Origin: Streptomyces hokutonensis
Lineage (GTDB): Bacteria; Actinomycetota; Actinomycetes; Streptomycetales; Streptomycetaceae
DNA: 64,000 nt
Assembly (NCBI RefSeq): GCF_000376565.1
Contig: NZ_BARG01000052.1
Coordinates: 124,001-188,000, forward strand
Reading direction: 5' to 3'
Shown: in pieces, positions 9,202 through 18,530 of the stretch
Position numbering within the stretch: the first letter of the stretch is position 1
Layout of the letters: each line of letters opens with the position of its first letter
The notes under the pieces: model-generated
What the model was told of the DNA's origin: nothing
The model's database searches: none
Seen by the model: only the letters and a program-made list of their open reading frames with translations
Made by a program: the position numbers and the translations under genes

Positions 9202-10827
9202 ATGGCACACTCCAGCACCGTCAGACCCCTCAGCGCCCTGTCCCTCGGCACGGCCCTCCTGGTCGCCCTTACAGGCTGCACCAGCAGCAAGACGTCCACC
9301 GGCTCCGACGGCCCGACGATCACCGTCGGCACCACCGACCAGGTGACCAGCCTCGACCCGGCGGGCGCCTGGGACGCGGGCTCCGGCACCATCGAGAGCG
9401 AGGTCTACGCGACCCTCCTCAGCGTGAAGAACGGCGCCACCGAGGTCTCCCCGGACCTGGCCACCGGCATCAAGCTGACGGGTCCCAAGGAGTACACGGT
9501 GACTCTGAGGAAGGGCCTGAAGTTCGCGAACGGCCACCAACTCACCTCCTCCGACGTCAAGTTCAGCTTCGACCGCACGCTGAAGATCGCCGACGAGAAC
9601 GGCCCCTCGTCCCTCCTCTACAACCTCGCCTCGGTCGCCGCCCCGACACCGACCACGGTCGTCTTCACCCTCAAGTCCGCCAACGACACCTTGTTCCCCC
9701 AGGTGTTGTCGACCGCGGCGGGCTACATCGTCGACGAACAGACCTTCCCCGCGGACAAGATCCTCGACGACAAGACAATCGTCGCGGCCAAACCGTGGAA
9801 CGGCCCGTACGGCGTCACGAGCTACGACAAGAACTCGCTGGTCTCCTTCACTCACAACAGTGACTACGGCGGCCAGTTGGGCACCCCGAAGACCAAGAAC
9901 ATCCAGCTCAAGTACTACACCGACGCCAGCAACCTGAAGCTCGACGTCCAGCAGGGCACGGTCGACGCCGTCTACCGCACCCTCACCACCGCCGACCTCG
10001 ACGACCTGGCCAAGAAGAAGGACATCAAGGTCCACACCGGCTCGGGCAACGGCATCCGCTACATCGTCTTCGACTTCCAGACCCAGCCCTACGGCACCAA
10101 GACCAAGGACGCCGACAAGGCCAAGGCACTCGCCGTCCGCCAGGCCGTCGCCGACTCCGTCGACCGGGCCCAACTCGCCCAGCAGGTCTACAAGAACAGC
10201 TACCAGCCGCTGTACAGCTCGGTACCCGACGGACTCACCGGCGCCACCGACTCCTTCAAGTCCCTCTACGGCGACAAGAAGGGCGGCCCAGACAAGGCGG
10301 CCGCCGCCGCACGGCTCAAGGCGGCGAAGGTGACCACCCCTGTCACCCTCAACCTCCAGTACAACAGCGACCACTACGGCTCGTCCTCGGCCGACGAGTA
10401 CGCCCTCGTCAAGACCCAGCTCGAAGCCACCGGGCTGTTCAAGGTGAACCTCCAGTCCACCGAGTGGACGCAGTACGGCAAGGACCGCGTCAAGCACCTC
10501 TACCCGCTCTACCAACTCGGCTGGTACGCGGACTACTTGGACGCCGACAACTACCTCTCGCCCTTCTACTCGGCCAACAGCTGGGTCGCCAACGGCTACG
10601 ACGACCCCGCCGTACGCTCGCTGATCCTGAAGGAGGAGACGGAGATCGATCCGGCCAAGCGCACCGAACTCCTCAAGGAGGCGCAGGACAAGGCCGCCGC
10701 GCAGGTGCCGCTGCTCCCGCTGCTCCAGGGGTCGACCGCGATCGTCACCCGTACCGACGTCAGCGGTGTGCCGGACGCGTTGACCAGCGCGTACACCTTC
10801 CGTTGGGCAGGACTCTCGAAGAAGTGA
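9202..10827 (+). CDS. ABC transporter substrate-binding lipoprotein (SBP family 5)
   Basis: This 541-residue extracellular binding protein has a signal peptide ending in lipobox VALTGC, with the lipidated cysteine at C26 counted from the ATG at 9202. An ATG at 9181 would add seven residues and is a weaker choice. The mature sequence starts with a Ser/Thr linker and the family opening ITVGTTDQVTSLDPAGAWD. It heads an operon with two permeases, a fused ATPase and a dipeptidase, so peptides are the likely cargo. Expression should respond to both SAM and cysteine through the two upstream elements. Confidence 0.92.
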   Translation: MAHSSTVRPLSALSLGTALLVALTGCTSSKTSTGSDGPTITVGTTDQVTSLDPAGAWDAGSGTIESEVYATLLSVKNGATEVSPDLATGIKLTGPKEYTVTLRKGLKFANGHQLTSSDVKFSFDRTLKIADENGPSSLLYNLASVAAPTPTTVVFTLKSANDTLFPQVLSTAAGYIVDEQTFPADKILDDKTIVAAKPWNGPYGVTSYDKNSLVSFTHNSDYGGQLGTPKTKNIQLKYYTDASNLKLDVQQGTVDAVYRTLTTADLDDLAKKKDIKVHTGSGNGIRYIVFDFQTQPYGTKTKDADKAKALAVRQAVADSVDRAQLAQQVYKNSYQPLYSSVPDGLTGATDSFKSLYGDKKGGPDKAAAAARLKAAKVTTPVTLNLQYNSDHYGSSSADEYALVKTQLEATGLFKVNLQSTEWTQYGKDRVKHLYPLYQLGWYADYLDADNYLSPFYSANSWVANGYDDPAVRSLILKEETEIDPAKRTELLKEAQDKAAAQVPLLPLLQGSTAIVTRTDVSGVPDALTSAYTFRWAGLSKK

Positions 10828-11906
10828 GCGCCCTGACGCAGGACACCCCCGGCGCCGTCGCCACCCCGGCCGACGGCGCCGCCGGGTACGGACTCGCCCG
10901 CTACCTGGTGGTCCGCTTCCTCCTCATCATCCCCACCGTGTTCATCCTGGTCAGCCTGGTCTTCTTCCTGATGCGCGCCACCGGCGACCCGATCAGCGCG
11001 GCGTTCGGCGACCGGCTCACCCCGGACCAGCTCCAGGCGAAGCTCCACCAGGCGGGCTACGACCGGCCGTTGCTCACCCAGTACCTGGACTATCTGAAGT
11101 CCCTGGCCACCGGCGACTTCGGCCGCACCGTCACCGACAACGAACCGGTCACCCACGTCCTGGGCACCTACGGCGCCGCCACCGTCGAACTCGCCTGCTA
11201 CGCCCTCCTGGTGGCCCTCGCCGTCGGTGTGCCGCTGGGCATGGTGGCGGCCACGTACCGGGACCGGGCGCCCGACGCGGCCCTGCGCCTGTTCGCCGTC
11301 CTGACCTACGCCACCCCCGTGTTCTTCGCGGGCCTGCTGCTGAAGCTCGTCTTCGCCATCCAACTCGGCTGGCTGCCCGCGTCCGGCCGGGCGAGCACCG
11401 ACGTCCAGCTGTTCCTCCAGAACCAGACCAGCACGACCGGCTTCTACCTCGTCGACGCCATACGCAGTGGTGACGGGGCCGCCGTCGCCGACGTCCTGGA
11501 GCACGCCGTACTGCCAGGCGTGGCCCTCGGCCTGCTCGTCGCCGGCATCCTGCTGCGGCTGGTGCGCACGAACCTGATCGGCACCCTCGGCGCCGACTAC
11601 GTCGAGGCGGCCCGCTCCCGGGGCGTGGCGCCCTTCCGCTTGGTGACGCGACACGCGACCCGACCTGCGCTGATCCCGGTCGTCACCGTCCTGGGACTCC
11701 AGGTCGCCGGGCTGCTCGGTGGCGCGGTGCTGACGGAGACCACCTTCGAGTGGAAGGGTCTCGGCTACGAACTCGCCCACTATCTGACGGTCCGTGACTT
11801 CCCGGCGGTGCAGGGCATCGTGGCCCTGTTCGCCGTCGTCGTGGCGGTGACGAACTTCCTCGTCGACGTCGTCGCGGCCCTCATCGACCCCCGAGTGAGG
11901 TATTGA
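10824..11906 (+). CDS. ABC transporter permease, DppB type
   Basis: This 360-residue inner-membrane permease starts at a GTG overlapping the upstream TGA. It has an N-terminal cytoplasmic stretch of about 25 residues, a first membrane helix (VVRFLLIIPTVFILVSLVFF), the DFGRTVTDNEPV extracytoplasmic segment and an EAA loop ADYVEAARSRGVAPFRLV. The C-terminus DPRVRY is typical of DppB. It forms the importer channel with the next gene, three bases downstream. Confidence 0.92.
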   Translation: MSALTQDTPGAVATPADGAAGYGLARYLVVRFLLIIPTVFILVSLVFFLMRATGDPISAAFGDRLTPDQLQAKLHQAGYDRPLLTQYLDYLKSLATGDFGRTVTDNEPVTHVLGTYGAATVELACYALLVALAVGVPLGMVAATYRDRAPDAALRLFAVLTYATPVFFAGLLLKLVFAIQLGWLPASGRASTDVQLFLQNQTSTTGFYLVDAIRSGDGAAVADVLEHAVLPGVALGLLVAGILLRLVRTNLIGTLGADYVEAARSRGVAPFRLVTRHATRPALIPVVTVLGLQVAGLLGGAVLTETTFEWKGLGYELAHYLTVRDFPAVQGIVALFAVVVAVTNFLVDVVAALIDPRVRY

Positions 11907-11909
11907 GCC

Positions 11910-12890
11910 GTGGCCCAACTCCTCGTGCGACGGCCCACGTTGCTGCCGGACCGCCTCCGCGCACGCCTGCGCACCGGTGGCCCGGTGCAGCGCGCGATGC
12001 TCCTCACCGGCGCCCTGCTCACCGTGCTGTTCGTCCTCACCGCCCTCCTCGGACCGCTCCTCGCACCGTACGGATACGCCCAACTCCAGGACGGGGGAAG
12101 GCTGTTCGGGTCGCAGCAACACCCGAGCGGCGCCCATCCGCTGGGTACCACCATCGCCGGGTACGACGTGCTGTCCCGCACGGTGTGGGGCGCCAGGACC
12201 GCGCTGGAGATCATCCTCGCCGCGCTGCTGCTCTCGGTGGTCCCCGGCACCGTTCTCGGACTGGCCTCCGGCTATCTCGGCGGGCGCCTCGACCGGCTGC
12301 TGGTGGGGCTGGCAGACGCGCTCTACGCGTTCCCGCCGCTGCTGCTCGCCATCGTCATGTCGATCGTGATCAGCGGCGGACAGTCCAGCCTCGTCGGCGG
12401 CCTCGGCGCGGCGGCCTGCTCGGTCGCGGTCGCGTTCGTGCCGCAGTACTTCCGTGTCGTACGGGCCGAGGTGACCCGGGTGAAGGCGGAGCCCTTCGTC
12501 GACGCGGCCCGGGTGATCGGCACCGGCACCTGGCGGATCATGTTCCGGCACGTCCTGCGCAACTCGGTCCGCACCCTCCCCCTGATCTTCACCATCAACG
12601 CCTCCGAGGCCATCCTCACCCTCGCCGGACTCGGCTTCCTCGGCTTCGGCATCGAACCCAACTCTGCCTCCGAGTGGGGCTACGACCTCAACCGCTCGGT
12701 CGCGGACGTCACTTCGGGCCTGTGGTGGACCGCGATCCCACCGGGCCTGGCCATCGTGCTCACCGTGCTCGGCACGACCCTGCTCGGCGAGAGCCTCACC
12801 GACCTCGCCGACCCGCGACTGCGACGACGCGGCGGTACGAGCACGAAGGCGACCGCCACCGCAACGGACGGAGGTGCGGACGATGACTGA
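11910..12890 (+). CDS. ABC transporter permease, DppC type
   Basis: This 326-residue permease begins with GTG three bases after the upstream stop. It has the DppC pattern: an N-terminal helix (about 30-52), the segment HPLGTTIAGYDVLSRTVWGART, then the transport domain with EAA loop EPFVDAARVIGTGTWRIMFR and the GFLGFGIEP motif. Its C-terminus is extended by a charged Thr/Asp tail and overlaps the ATPase start by 8 nt. Confidence 0.92.
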   Translation: MAQLLVRRPTLLPDRLRARLRTGGPVQRAMLLTGALLTVLFVLTALLGPLLAPYGYAQLQDGGRLFGSQQHPSGAHPLGTTIAGYDVLSRTVWGARTALEIILAALLLSVVPGTVLGLASGYLGGRLDRLLVGLADALYAFPPLLLAIVMSIVISGGQSSLVGGLGAAACSVAVAFVPQYFRVVRAEVTRVKAEPFVDAARVIGTGTWRIMFRHVLRNSVRTLPLIFTINASEAILTLAGLGFLGFGIEPNSASEWGYDLNRSVADVTSGLWWTAIPPGLAIVLTVLGTTLLGESLTDLADPRLRRRGGTSTKATATATDGGADDD

Positions 12891-14547
12891 CCTCCTGCGC
12901 ATCGAGGACCTGCACGTCACCTTCGACACCGACGCCGGCGCGGCGCCCGCCGTGAAGGGCGTGAGCCTGTCCGTCGCCCCCGGCGAGATACTCGCCCTCG
13001 TCGGCGAGAGCGGCAGCGGCAAGACCGTCACCGCCAAGTCGGTCCTGGGGCTGCTGCCCGCCACCGCGACCGCCCACGGCCGGGTCCTGCTCGGCGACGG
13101 CACCGCCGACCCCGCCGAGGACGTCCTCGCCGCGTCCCCCGCCCGGCTGCGCGCCCTGCGCGGCACCCACGCAGCGATGGTCTTTCAGGAGCCCTCCACC
13201 GCGCTGAACCCCGTGTTCACCATCGGCTGGCAGCTCACCGAAGGCCTGCGCGCCCACGGACACGGCGGCAGCAAGGCCGAACGCCGGACGCTTGCCGTCG
13301 AATGGCTCGACAAGGTCGGCATACCCGACCCCGCCACCCGCGTGAACCACTACCCCCACCAACTCTCCGGCGGCCAGAAACAGCGCGCCGTCATCGCCAT
13401 GGCCCTCGCCCTCGGCACCCGGCTCATCGTCGCCGACGAGCCCACCACGGCCCTCGACGTCACCGTCCAGGCGGAGATCCTCGAACTCCTGCACCGCTGC
13501 CGCACCGACTTCGGCACCGCCGTGCTCCTCATCACCCACAACATGGGCGTCGTCGCCGACCTCGCGGACCGGGTGGCCGTGATGAGCGAGGGCGAGGTCG
13601 TCGAACAGGCCCCGGTACGCGAGCTGTTCGCGGCGCCCGCCCACCCGTACACCCGCGAACTCCTGGCCGCCGTACCGGTCTTCGGGGAACAGAGCCGGAC
13701 ACCGACGTCCACGACGGGCGACGAGCAGCCCGTCGTACGGGCTGCCGAGCTGGTCGTGGACTACCCCGGGCGACTGGGCAGGAAGGGCTTCCGCGCGGTC
13801 GAGGGCGTGAGCTTCGAGATCAGGCCGGGCGAGGTGCTCGGACTGGTGGGGGAGAGCGGCAGCGGCAAGACCACCATCGGCCGGGTGGTCGCCGGTCTGA
13901 CCGCCGCGACCGGCGGTGAACTCACCGTGTTCGGCGAGCCGTTGACGGCTCGGCGTCGCACGCGCGGCCGGGCCGGACACATCGGCTACGTCTTCCAGGA
14001 CCCCGCGGCCAGTTTCAATCCGCTGCTCACCATCGCCGACAGCGTCGCGGAGCCGTTGACCGTCCACCGGCGCGAACTCGGGGCCACGGCGATCCGTGCC
14101 GAGGCCGAGGCGTTGCTGAACTCCGTTCATCTGCCCCGGAGTTACGCCGACCGCTATCCGCACGAACTCAGCGGCGGACAGCGTCAGCGCGCGGCCCTGG
14201 CCCGGGCGCTCGCCCTGCGGCCCCCACTGATCATCGCGGACGAACCGACCTCGGCCCTCGATGTGTCCGTCCAGGCGAAGGTGCTCGACCTCTTCACCGA
14301 ACTGCAAAGGGAGTTGGGCTTCGCGGCGCTGTTCATCAGCCATGACCTCGCGGTGGTGGAGCAGGTCGCCGACCGCGTCGTCGTACTGCACCGGGGCCGG
14401 ATCGCCGCGTCGGGATCCACCGCCGCGGTGCTCGGCAACCCGCAGGACGACTACACGCGGCGGCTGGTCGCCTCCCTGCCCGTCGCCGACCCGGTACGGC
14501 AGGGCCGCCGCGAGCACGCCCTCGACGAAGGAGTGGCAAGCACATGA
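12883..14547 (+). CDS. Dual ABC ATP-binding protein (DppD-DppF fusion)
   Basis: This 554-residue ATPase has two nucleotide-binding domains. The first shows GESGSGKT, LSGGQKQRAV and ADEPTTALD. The second shows [18 protein letters not shown] and ADEPTSALD. Unlike the fusion at 5386, it lacks the cysteine-containing tail after the second domain. The ATG at 12883 has GGAGG eight bases upstream and overlaps the permease gene. The dipeptidase gene starts in its stop codon (ATGA). It energises uptake for the lipoprotein at 9202. Confidence 0.92.
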   Translation: MTDLLRIEDLHVTFDTDAGAAPAVKGVSLSVAPGEILALVGESGSGKTVTAKSVLGLLPATATAHGRVLLGDGTADPAEDVLAASPARLRALRGTHAAMVFQEPSTALNPVFTIGWQLTEGLRAHGHGGSKAERRTLAVEWLDKVGIPDPATRVNHYPHQLSGGQKQRAVIAMALALGTRLIVADEPTTALDVTVQAEILELLHRCRTDFGTAVLLITHNMGVVADLADRVAVMSEGEVVEQAPVRELFAAPAHPYTRELLAAVPVFGEQSRTPTSTTGDEQPVVRAAELVVDYPGRLGRKGFRAVEGVSFEIRPGEVLGLVGESGSGKTTIGRVVAGLTAATGGELTVFGEPLTARRRTRGRAGHIGYVFQDPAASFNPLLTIADSVAEPLTVHRRELGATAIRAEAEALLNSVHLPRSYADRYPHELSGGQRQRAALARALALRPPLIIADEPTSALDVSVQAKVLDLFTELQRELGFAALFISHDLAVVEQVADRVVVLHRGRIAASGSTAAVLGNPQDDYTRRLVASLPVADPVRQGRREHALDEGVAST

Positions 14548-15770
14548 CCGACACCGTGGTGGACCTCGTCGAAGAGGTACTGAGCAGTACTCCCGTCTTC
14601 GACGGTCACAACGACCTGCCCGTGGCGCTGCGTGCCCGCTCCGGCTACAGCGTCGAGGGGCTCGACGCGGGACGTGCCGACCTCCACACCGACCTGCCCC
14701 GGCTGCGCGCCGGCGGGGTCGGCGCACAGTTCTGGTCGGTGTACGTCTCGTCCCAACTCCCCGAACCCGAGGCCGTGGTGGCCACGTTCGAGCAGATCGA
14801 CGCCGTGTACCGGCTCGTCGCCCGCTACCCGGACGCCCTGCGGATCGCCTACACCGCCGGCGACGTCGAGCGGGTGATCGCCGACGGACGGATCGCCTCG
14901 CTGCTCGGCATCGAGGGCGGCCACAGCCTCGCCGAGTCACCGGGCGTCCTGCGGTCGTACGCCCGGCTCGGTGTCCGCTACGTGACCCTCACCCACAACG
15001 ACAACACAACCTGGGCGGACTCGGCCACCGACGAGCCCGGCGTCGGCGGCCTGAACGACACCGGCCGTGCGATCGTCGACGAACTCAACCGCACCGGCGT
15101 GCTGGTGGACCTCTCGCACGTCGCCGAGTCCACCCAGCGCGCGGCGCTCGCCGCCTCGACCTCACCGGTACTGTTCAGCCACTCCTCGGTACGCGCCCTC
15201 AACGATCACCCGCGCAATGTCGCCGACCCGGTCCTGGAGCTGCTGAGGGGCAACGGCGGTGTCATCCAGCTCACCTTCGTCCCGTACTTCATCTCGGCCG
15301 AAGTCGCCGAGTGGGCGCGGGAGTTGCAGGCCGAACGCGAACGTCTCGGGCTGCCCTCGCAGCCCTGGAGCTGGCCGCGCGCACCACGGCCGGGAGAGGA
15401 TCCGGCGCAGGTCGCCGAGGAGCTCGCGGCCGGCTTCTCGGCGAGCGCCGACGACCGGCTGCGGCGCTGGACCGAGGAACATCCCCGGCCCGAGGTGACG
15501 GTGGCCCAGGTCGCCGATCACGTCGAGCACGCCCGCGAGGTGGCCGGGCGCGATCACATCGGCCTCGGCGGCGACTACGACGGCGTCGACCACCAGCCCA
15601 CCGGACTCGCCGACGTCTCCGGCTACCCGGTGCTGCTGCGCGAACTCGCCGACCGCGGCTGGTCCCGGTCCGACCTGGAGGCCCTGACCGGCCGCAACGT
15701 GCTGCGCGTCCTGCGCGAGGCCGAGGACCGCGCGACCGAACCGCTGTGGCCGACGGCTCCGCTGCGGTGA
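14544..15770 (+). CDS. Membrane (renal-type) dipeptidase, peptidase M19
   Basis: This 408-residue zinc dipeptidase has the M19 metal motif HxD at H22-D24 (FDGHNDLP), the bridging glutamate region LLGIEGGHS, then DLSHV, FSHSSVRAL and HIGLGGDYDG. No signal peptide is visible, so it is probably cytoplasmic. Family members split dipeptides, including Cys-Gly and unusual or D-containing ones. Being fused into a peptide importer operon under SAM and cysteine control suggests it releases sulfur amino acids, for example cysteine from Cys-Gly, but that assignment is inference. Confidence 0.9.
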   Translation: MTDTVVDLVEEVLSSTPVFDGHNDLPVALRARSGYSVEGLDAGRADLHTDLPRLRAGGVGAQFWSVYVSSQLPEPEAVVATFEQIDAVYRLVARYPDALRIAYTAGDVERVIADGRIASLLGIEGGHSLAESPGVLRSYARLGVRYVTLTHNDNTTWADSATDEPGVGGLNDTGRAIVDELNRTGVLVDLSHVAESTQRAALAASTSPVLFSHSSVRALNDHPRNVADPVLELLRGNGGVIQLTFVPYFISAEVAEWARELQAERERLGLPSQPWSWPRAPRPGEDPAQVAEELAAGFSASADDRLRRWTEEHPRPEVTVAQVADHVEHAREVAGRDHIGLGGDYDGVDHQPTGLADVSGYPVLLRELADRGWSRSDLEALTGRNVLRVLREAEDRATEPLWPTAPLR

Positions 15771-15988
15771 GCCGCGAACGCCGATGGGCCGACGCGTTCG
15801 CCCGGTGGGTACCGGGGCTGCTCGCGATCGGCTGCTGCCTGGGGGGACTTCTGCTGCCCGTGGTCCCCGCGCGGAGGCCGGGCCCGTACGACGGACCGCC
15901 GTCCGGGCATCCGGAGTGTCTCGCCACGCACATCCCGCCGACGGACGTGGAGCGGGAGTTGTGGTCCGCGCTCGATCAGAGGGTCTGA
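15767..15988 (+). CDS. Small membrane-associated protein, DUF6059-like
   Basis: This 73-residue protein starts at a GTG that overlaps the dipeptidase stop. It has a basic N-terminus, one hydrophobic helix (WVPGLLAIGCCLGGLLLPVV), then a proline-rich tail PPSGHPECLATHIPPTDVER. The tail with a GHPE(x)L-P(x)3-ER pattern resembles Streptomyces DUF6059 proteins, whose function is unknown. It closes the operon. Two adjacent cysteines lie in the helix and one in the tail. Confidence 0.6.
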   Translation: MSRERRWADAFARWVPGLLAIGCCLGGLLLPVVPARRPGPYDGPPSGHPECLATHIPPTDVERELWSALDQRV

Positions 15989-15996
15989 ACAGGGTG

Positions 15997-16041
15997 CGGC
16001 GGTCCGCCGGCGCCAGGTGTCCGGGCGCGGGCGGACCGCCG
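15997..16041. terminator. Convergent terminator hairpin
   Basis: A 12-bp inverted repeat (15997-16008 and 16030-16041) with a 21-nt loop separates the plus-strand dipeptidase operon from the minus-strand EamA gene. It can serve both directions. Confidence 0.65.
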
Positions 16042-16048
16042 GACGTGT

Positions 16049-16996
16049 TCAGTCCTGTGCCAGCACCGGTTCCGACACGTCGGCCGTCTCGGGCGCGGTC
16101 CGCGTCCGCGGCTGACGGCGCGAGAGCCCCACTCCGAGGAGGCACAGCGCACCTCCGGCGAGTGCCAGGCCGGACGGGAACTCGCCCAGCGTGGGCCAGG
16201 CCAGCAGCACGGTGAGGGCGGGCACGATGTAGGTCACCGCTCCCAGCCGCCCCGCCGGCATGTGCGCCAGCGCGTACGACCAGGTCCAGAACGCCAACGC
16301 CGTAGGAAGCAGCCCCAGATACACCACTCCCGCCCAGGCCCCGGCCGACGCGTCGCCCAGATCCGTGACGAGCTGACCCGCGAAGGGCAGGCAGGCGACG
16401 GCACCGATCGTGCTGGCGTAGGCGGTGACCTGCAACGGTGAGGCGTGGGAGAGCGCGGGCTTCTGGAAGATGACGCCCACGGCGTGACCGGCCGCCGCTG
16501 CGAGGCAGAGCAGCACACCGATGAGGGCCGAATCGCCGCCGCCGCTCGACGCCCCGGCCAGCGCCGCGCCCACGAAGGCCACCGCGAGACCGATGAGCAG
16601 GGGGCGCGGGAAGCCCTCGTGCAGCAGGAACCCGGCGAGCAGCGCGACCAGGAGCGGGCCCGCGCCGATGAGCAGGGCCGCCGTCCCCGCGTCCGTGTGC
16701 TGCTCACCCCAGTTCAGCGCCACCATGTACAGCCCGAACCAGAACACGCCCATGCCCGCGATACCGGGCCACGCGGCGCGCGCCGGCAGACCCTCGCGCC
16801 GGAACGCCACGACGGCGAGAAGCGCGACGGAACCGATGAGGAGACGGCCGAGCGCGAGGGGGCCGGGTCGCACGCTCTCGCCGATGTGCCGGATCGCCAC
16901 GAACGCCGAGGCCCACAGGACCATGGTGAGGACTGCGGCGGCCAACGCGGAGACCGGAGTCCTCGGTTCGGCGGGGGACGTCTCATGCTGTGCCAT
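16049..16996 (-). CDS. EamA/DMT-family transporter
   Basis: This 315-residue inner-membrane protein has about ten hydrophobic helices arranged as two EamA repeats. The opening MVLWASAFVAIRHIGESVRPGPLALGR contains the common WASAFVAIR signature. DMT carriers often export metabolites. Its ATG lies inside the end of the ligase gene (14-nt overlap), so it is translated with the chorismatase and aryl-CoA ligase. It may export their product, which is inference. A Pro/Thr-rich C-terminal tail follows the last helix. Confidence 0.85.
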   Translation of the reverse strand: MAQHETSPAEPRTPVSALAAAVLTMVLWASAFVAIRHIGESVRPGPLALGRLLIGSVALLAVVAFRREGLPARAAWPGIAGMGVFWFGLYMVALNWGEQHTDAGTAALLIGAGPLLVALLAGFLLHEGFPRPLLIGLAVAFVGAALAGASSGGGDSALIGVLLCLAAAAGHAVGVIFQKPALSHASPLQVTAYASTIGAVACLPFAGQLVTDLGDASAGAWAGVVYLGLLPTALAFWTWSYALAHMPAGRLGAVTYIVPALTVLLAWPTLGEFPSGLALAGGALCLLGVGLSRRQPRTRTAPETADVSEPVLAQD

Positions 16997-18530
16997 CGGG
17001 CAACTCCCTGTTCGCTCCGCGCAGGACGCGGCGGAGAATCTTTCCCGTGCTGTTCCGGGGCAACGCGTCGATGAACTCGACGTCCTCGGGGACCTTGTAC
17101 CAAGTGAGCTTCGCCGCCGTGGTGGAGCGGATGGTTGCCGCCAGCGTGGCGAGCCGGTCCGCTCCGGGCTCGGCGACGACGTAGGCGCGCAGGCTCGTCG
17201 TCCCGTCGGCCCGGCGCACCGAGCAGACGGCGGCCTCGCGCACCCCGGCGATTCCGGTGATCAGGTCCTCGACCTCGATGGGGTGGACATTGGCCCCGGC
17301 GACGATCTCGATGTCGTCCACCCGCCCGAGCAGCCACACCAGGCCCTTGGCGTCCACGCGTGCGGAGTCCCCGGTGGCGAACCACTCCTCCGGGCCGAGC
17401 CGGTGCGGCGGCAGGCCGCCCCGCTTCACACCGGGGCCGATGCCTGGGCCGGAGATCTGCAACTGCCCGACCTCGCCGTCCGGTACGGCCTCGCCCGCGT
17501 CGTCGACGACCTGCACCCGGTACGGCGCGAGGATCCGGCCCAGGCTGTACGGGTGGATCTCGTCCGGGCCGTTGGCCAGGACGGCGTGCCCGATCTCGCT
17601 GGTCCCGCAGATGTTCAGGAGCCGCGGTCCGAGGACGCGGCGCAGCCTGTCCTCCAGCGGCCGGGGCAGCGTCTCTCCGGCGACCAGAGCGAGCCGCAAC
17701 CGGCCCAGCAGGTCGGCGACTTGAGGGCGGGCGAGCAGCCGGGCGTAGAAGCTGGGCTGGGCGTAGAAGACGCTCACGCCGTGGCGTTCCAGGAGCTGCG
17801 GGACGTTCGTCTCGTCCGCGCGCTGCGGGGACAGGACGACCGCGGCGCCGCGCTGCAGCGGGAGCAGGACCGAGTTGCCCAGCCCGTAGGCGAAGTACAT
17901 GCGCGACACGGAGTAGCAGACCTCGCCCTGGCGGAGCGCGAGGACACCGCCGATCGCCCGGTCGAAGTGCAGGGCGTCACCGTGGTCGTGGAAGCAGAGG
18001 CGGGGCGCGCCCGTGGTGCCGGAGGTGAACACGGCGAAGGCGGGAGCGTCGGACGCCAGCGGCTCCGGAGTGTCGTCGCCGGCGGGGTCGTAGACCTCCG
18101 TCAGTTCCCTCGGCGTCACGCCCCGGCCGCGGAACTCCGCGCGGAGCGACGCGTCGGCGACGACCAGGGAGGCCTCGGCGATCTCCTCGCTGGTGCGCAA
18201 CTCGTCGGCGTGGAAGAAGGTGTTGACCGGTACGGCCACGGCGCCGATGCGCAGGACGGCCAGGAACGTCGCCACGAAGGCGACGCTGTCGGGCAGCGCC
18301 AGCAGCACCCGGTCCCCGCGCCCGACCCCAAGTCCCCGCAGGGCGGCGGCGGTTCGGCGCACCTGGTCGTACACCTCGGCGTAGGAGTAGCGGTGCGTGC
18401 CCTGGAGGTACGCGGTCCGGCCGAGCCAGCCGCCCTGGCGTGCGAGGTCCTCCAGCCGTACGGACAGGTTGCCGGTGGCCGGGACGGTCTCTGCCGGAGT
18501 GGCGGGGCGGTCGGTCAGGATGTCCGTCAC
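16983..18530 (-). CDS. Aryl/acyl-CoA ligase (benzoate-CoA ligase-like, ANL superfamily)
   Basis: This 515-residue adenylate-forming enzyme would activate an aromatic acid as an AMP ester and then a CoA thioester. It shows the P-loop TSGTTGAPR, the motif GTSEIGHAVL, the ATP-binding segment WFATGDSARVDAKGLVWLLGR and the catalytic lysine motif PRNSTGKILRRVLRG. The opening and the CoA-ligase tail resemble benzoate/4-hydroxybenzoate-CoA ligases. The GTG at 18530 overlaps the chorismatase stop (GTGA). The most economical substrate is the hydroxybenzoate made by the neighbouring chorismatase. Confidence 0.85.
   Translation of the reverse strand: MTDILTDRPATPAETVPATGNLSVRLEDLARQGGWLGRTAYLQGTHRYSYAEVYDQVRRTAAALRGLGVGRGDRVLLALPDSVAFVATFLAVLRIGAVAVPVNTFFHADELRTSEEIAEASLVVADASLRAEFRGRGVTPRELTEVYDPAGDDTPEPLASDAPAFAVFTSGTTGAPRLCFHDHGDALHFDRAIGGVLALRQGEVCYSVSRMYFAYGLGNSVLLPLQRGAAVVLSPQRADETNVPQLLERHGVSVFYAQPSFYARLLARPQVADLLGRLRLALVAGETLPRPLEDRLRRVLGPRLLNICGTSEIGHAVLANGPDEIHPYSLGRILAPYRVQVVDDAGEAVPDGEVGQLQISGPGIGPGVKRGGLPPHRLGPEEWFATGDSARVDAKGLVWLLGRVDDIEIVAGANVHPIEVEDLITGIAGVREAAVCSVRRADGTTSLRAYVVAEPGADRLATLAATIRSTTAAKLTWYKVPEDVEFIDALPRNSTGKILRRVLRGANRELPDGTA

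Noticed and set aside
8823-9863. 346-codon plus-strand frame covering the riboswitch and start of the lipoprotein gene
   Set aside because: It is out of frame with the lipoprotein and is Arg/Pro-rich; the region is explained by the riboswitch, leader and lipoprotein.
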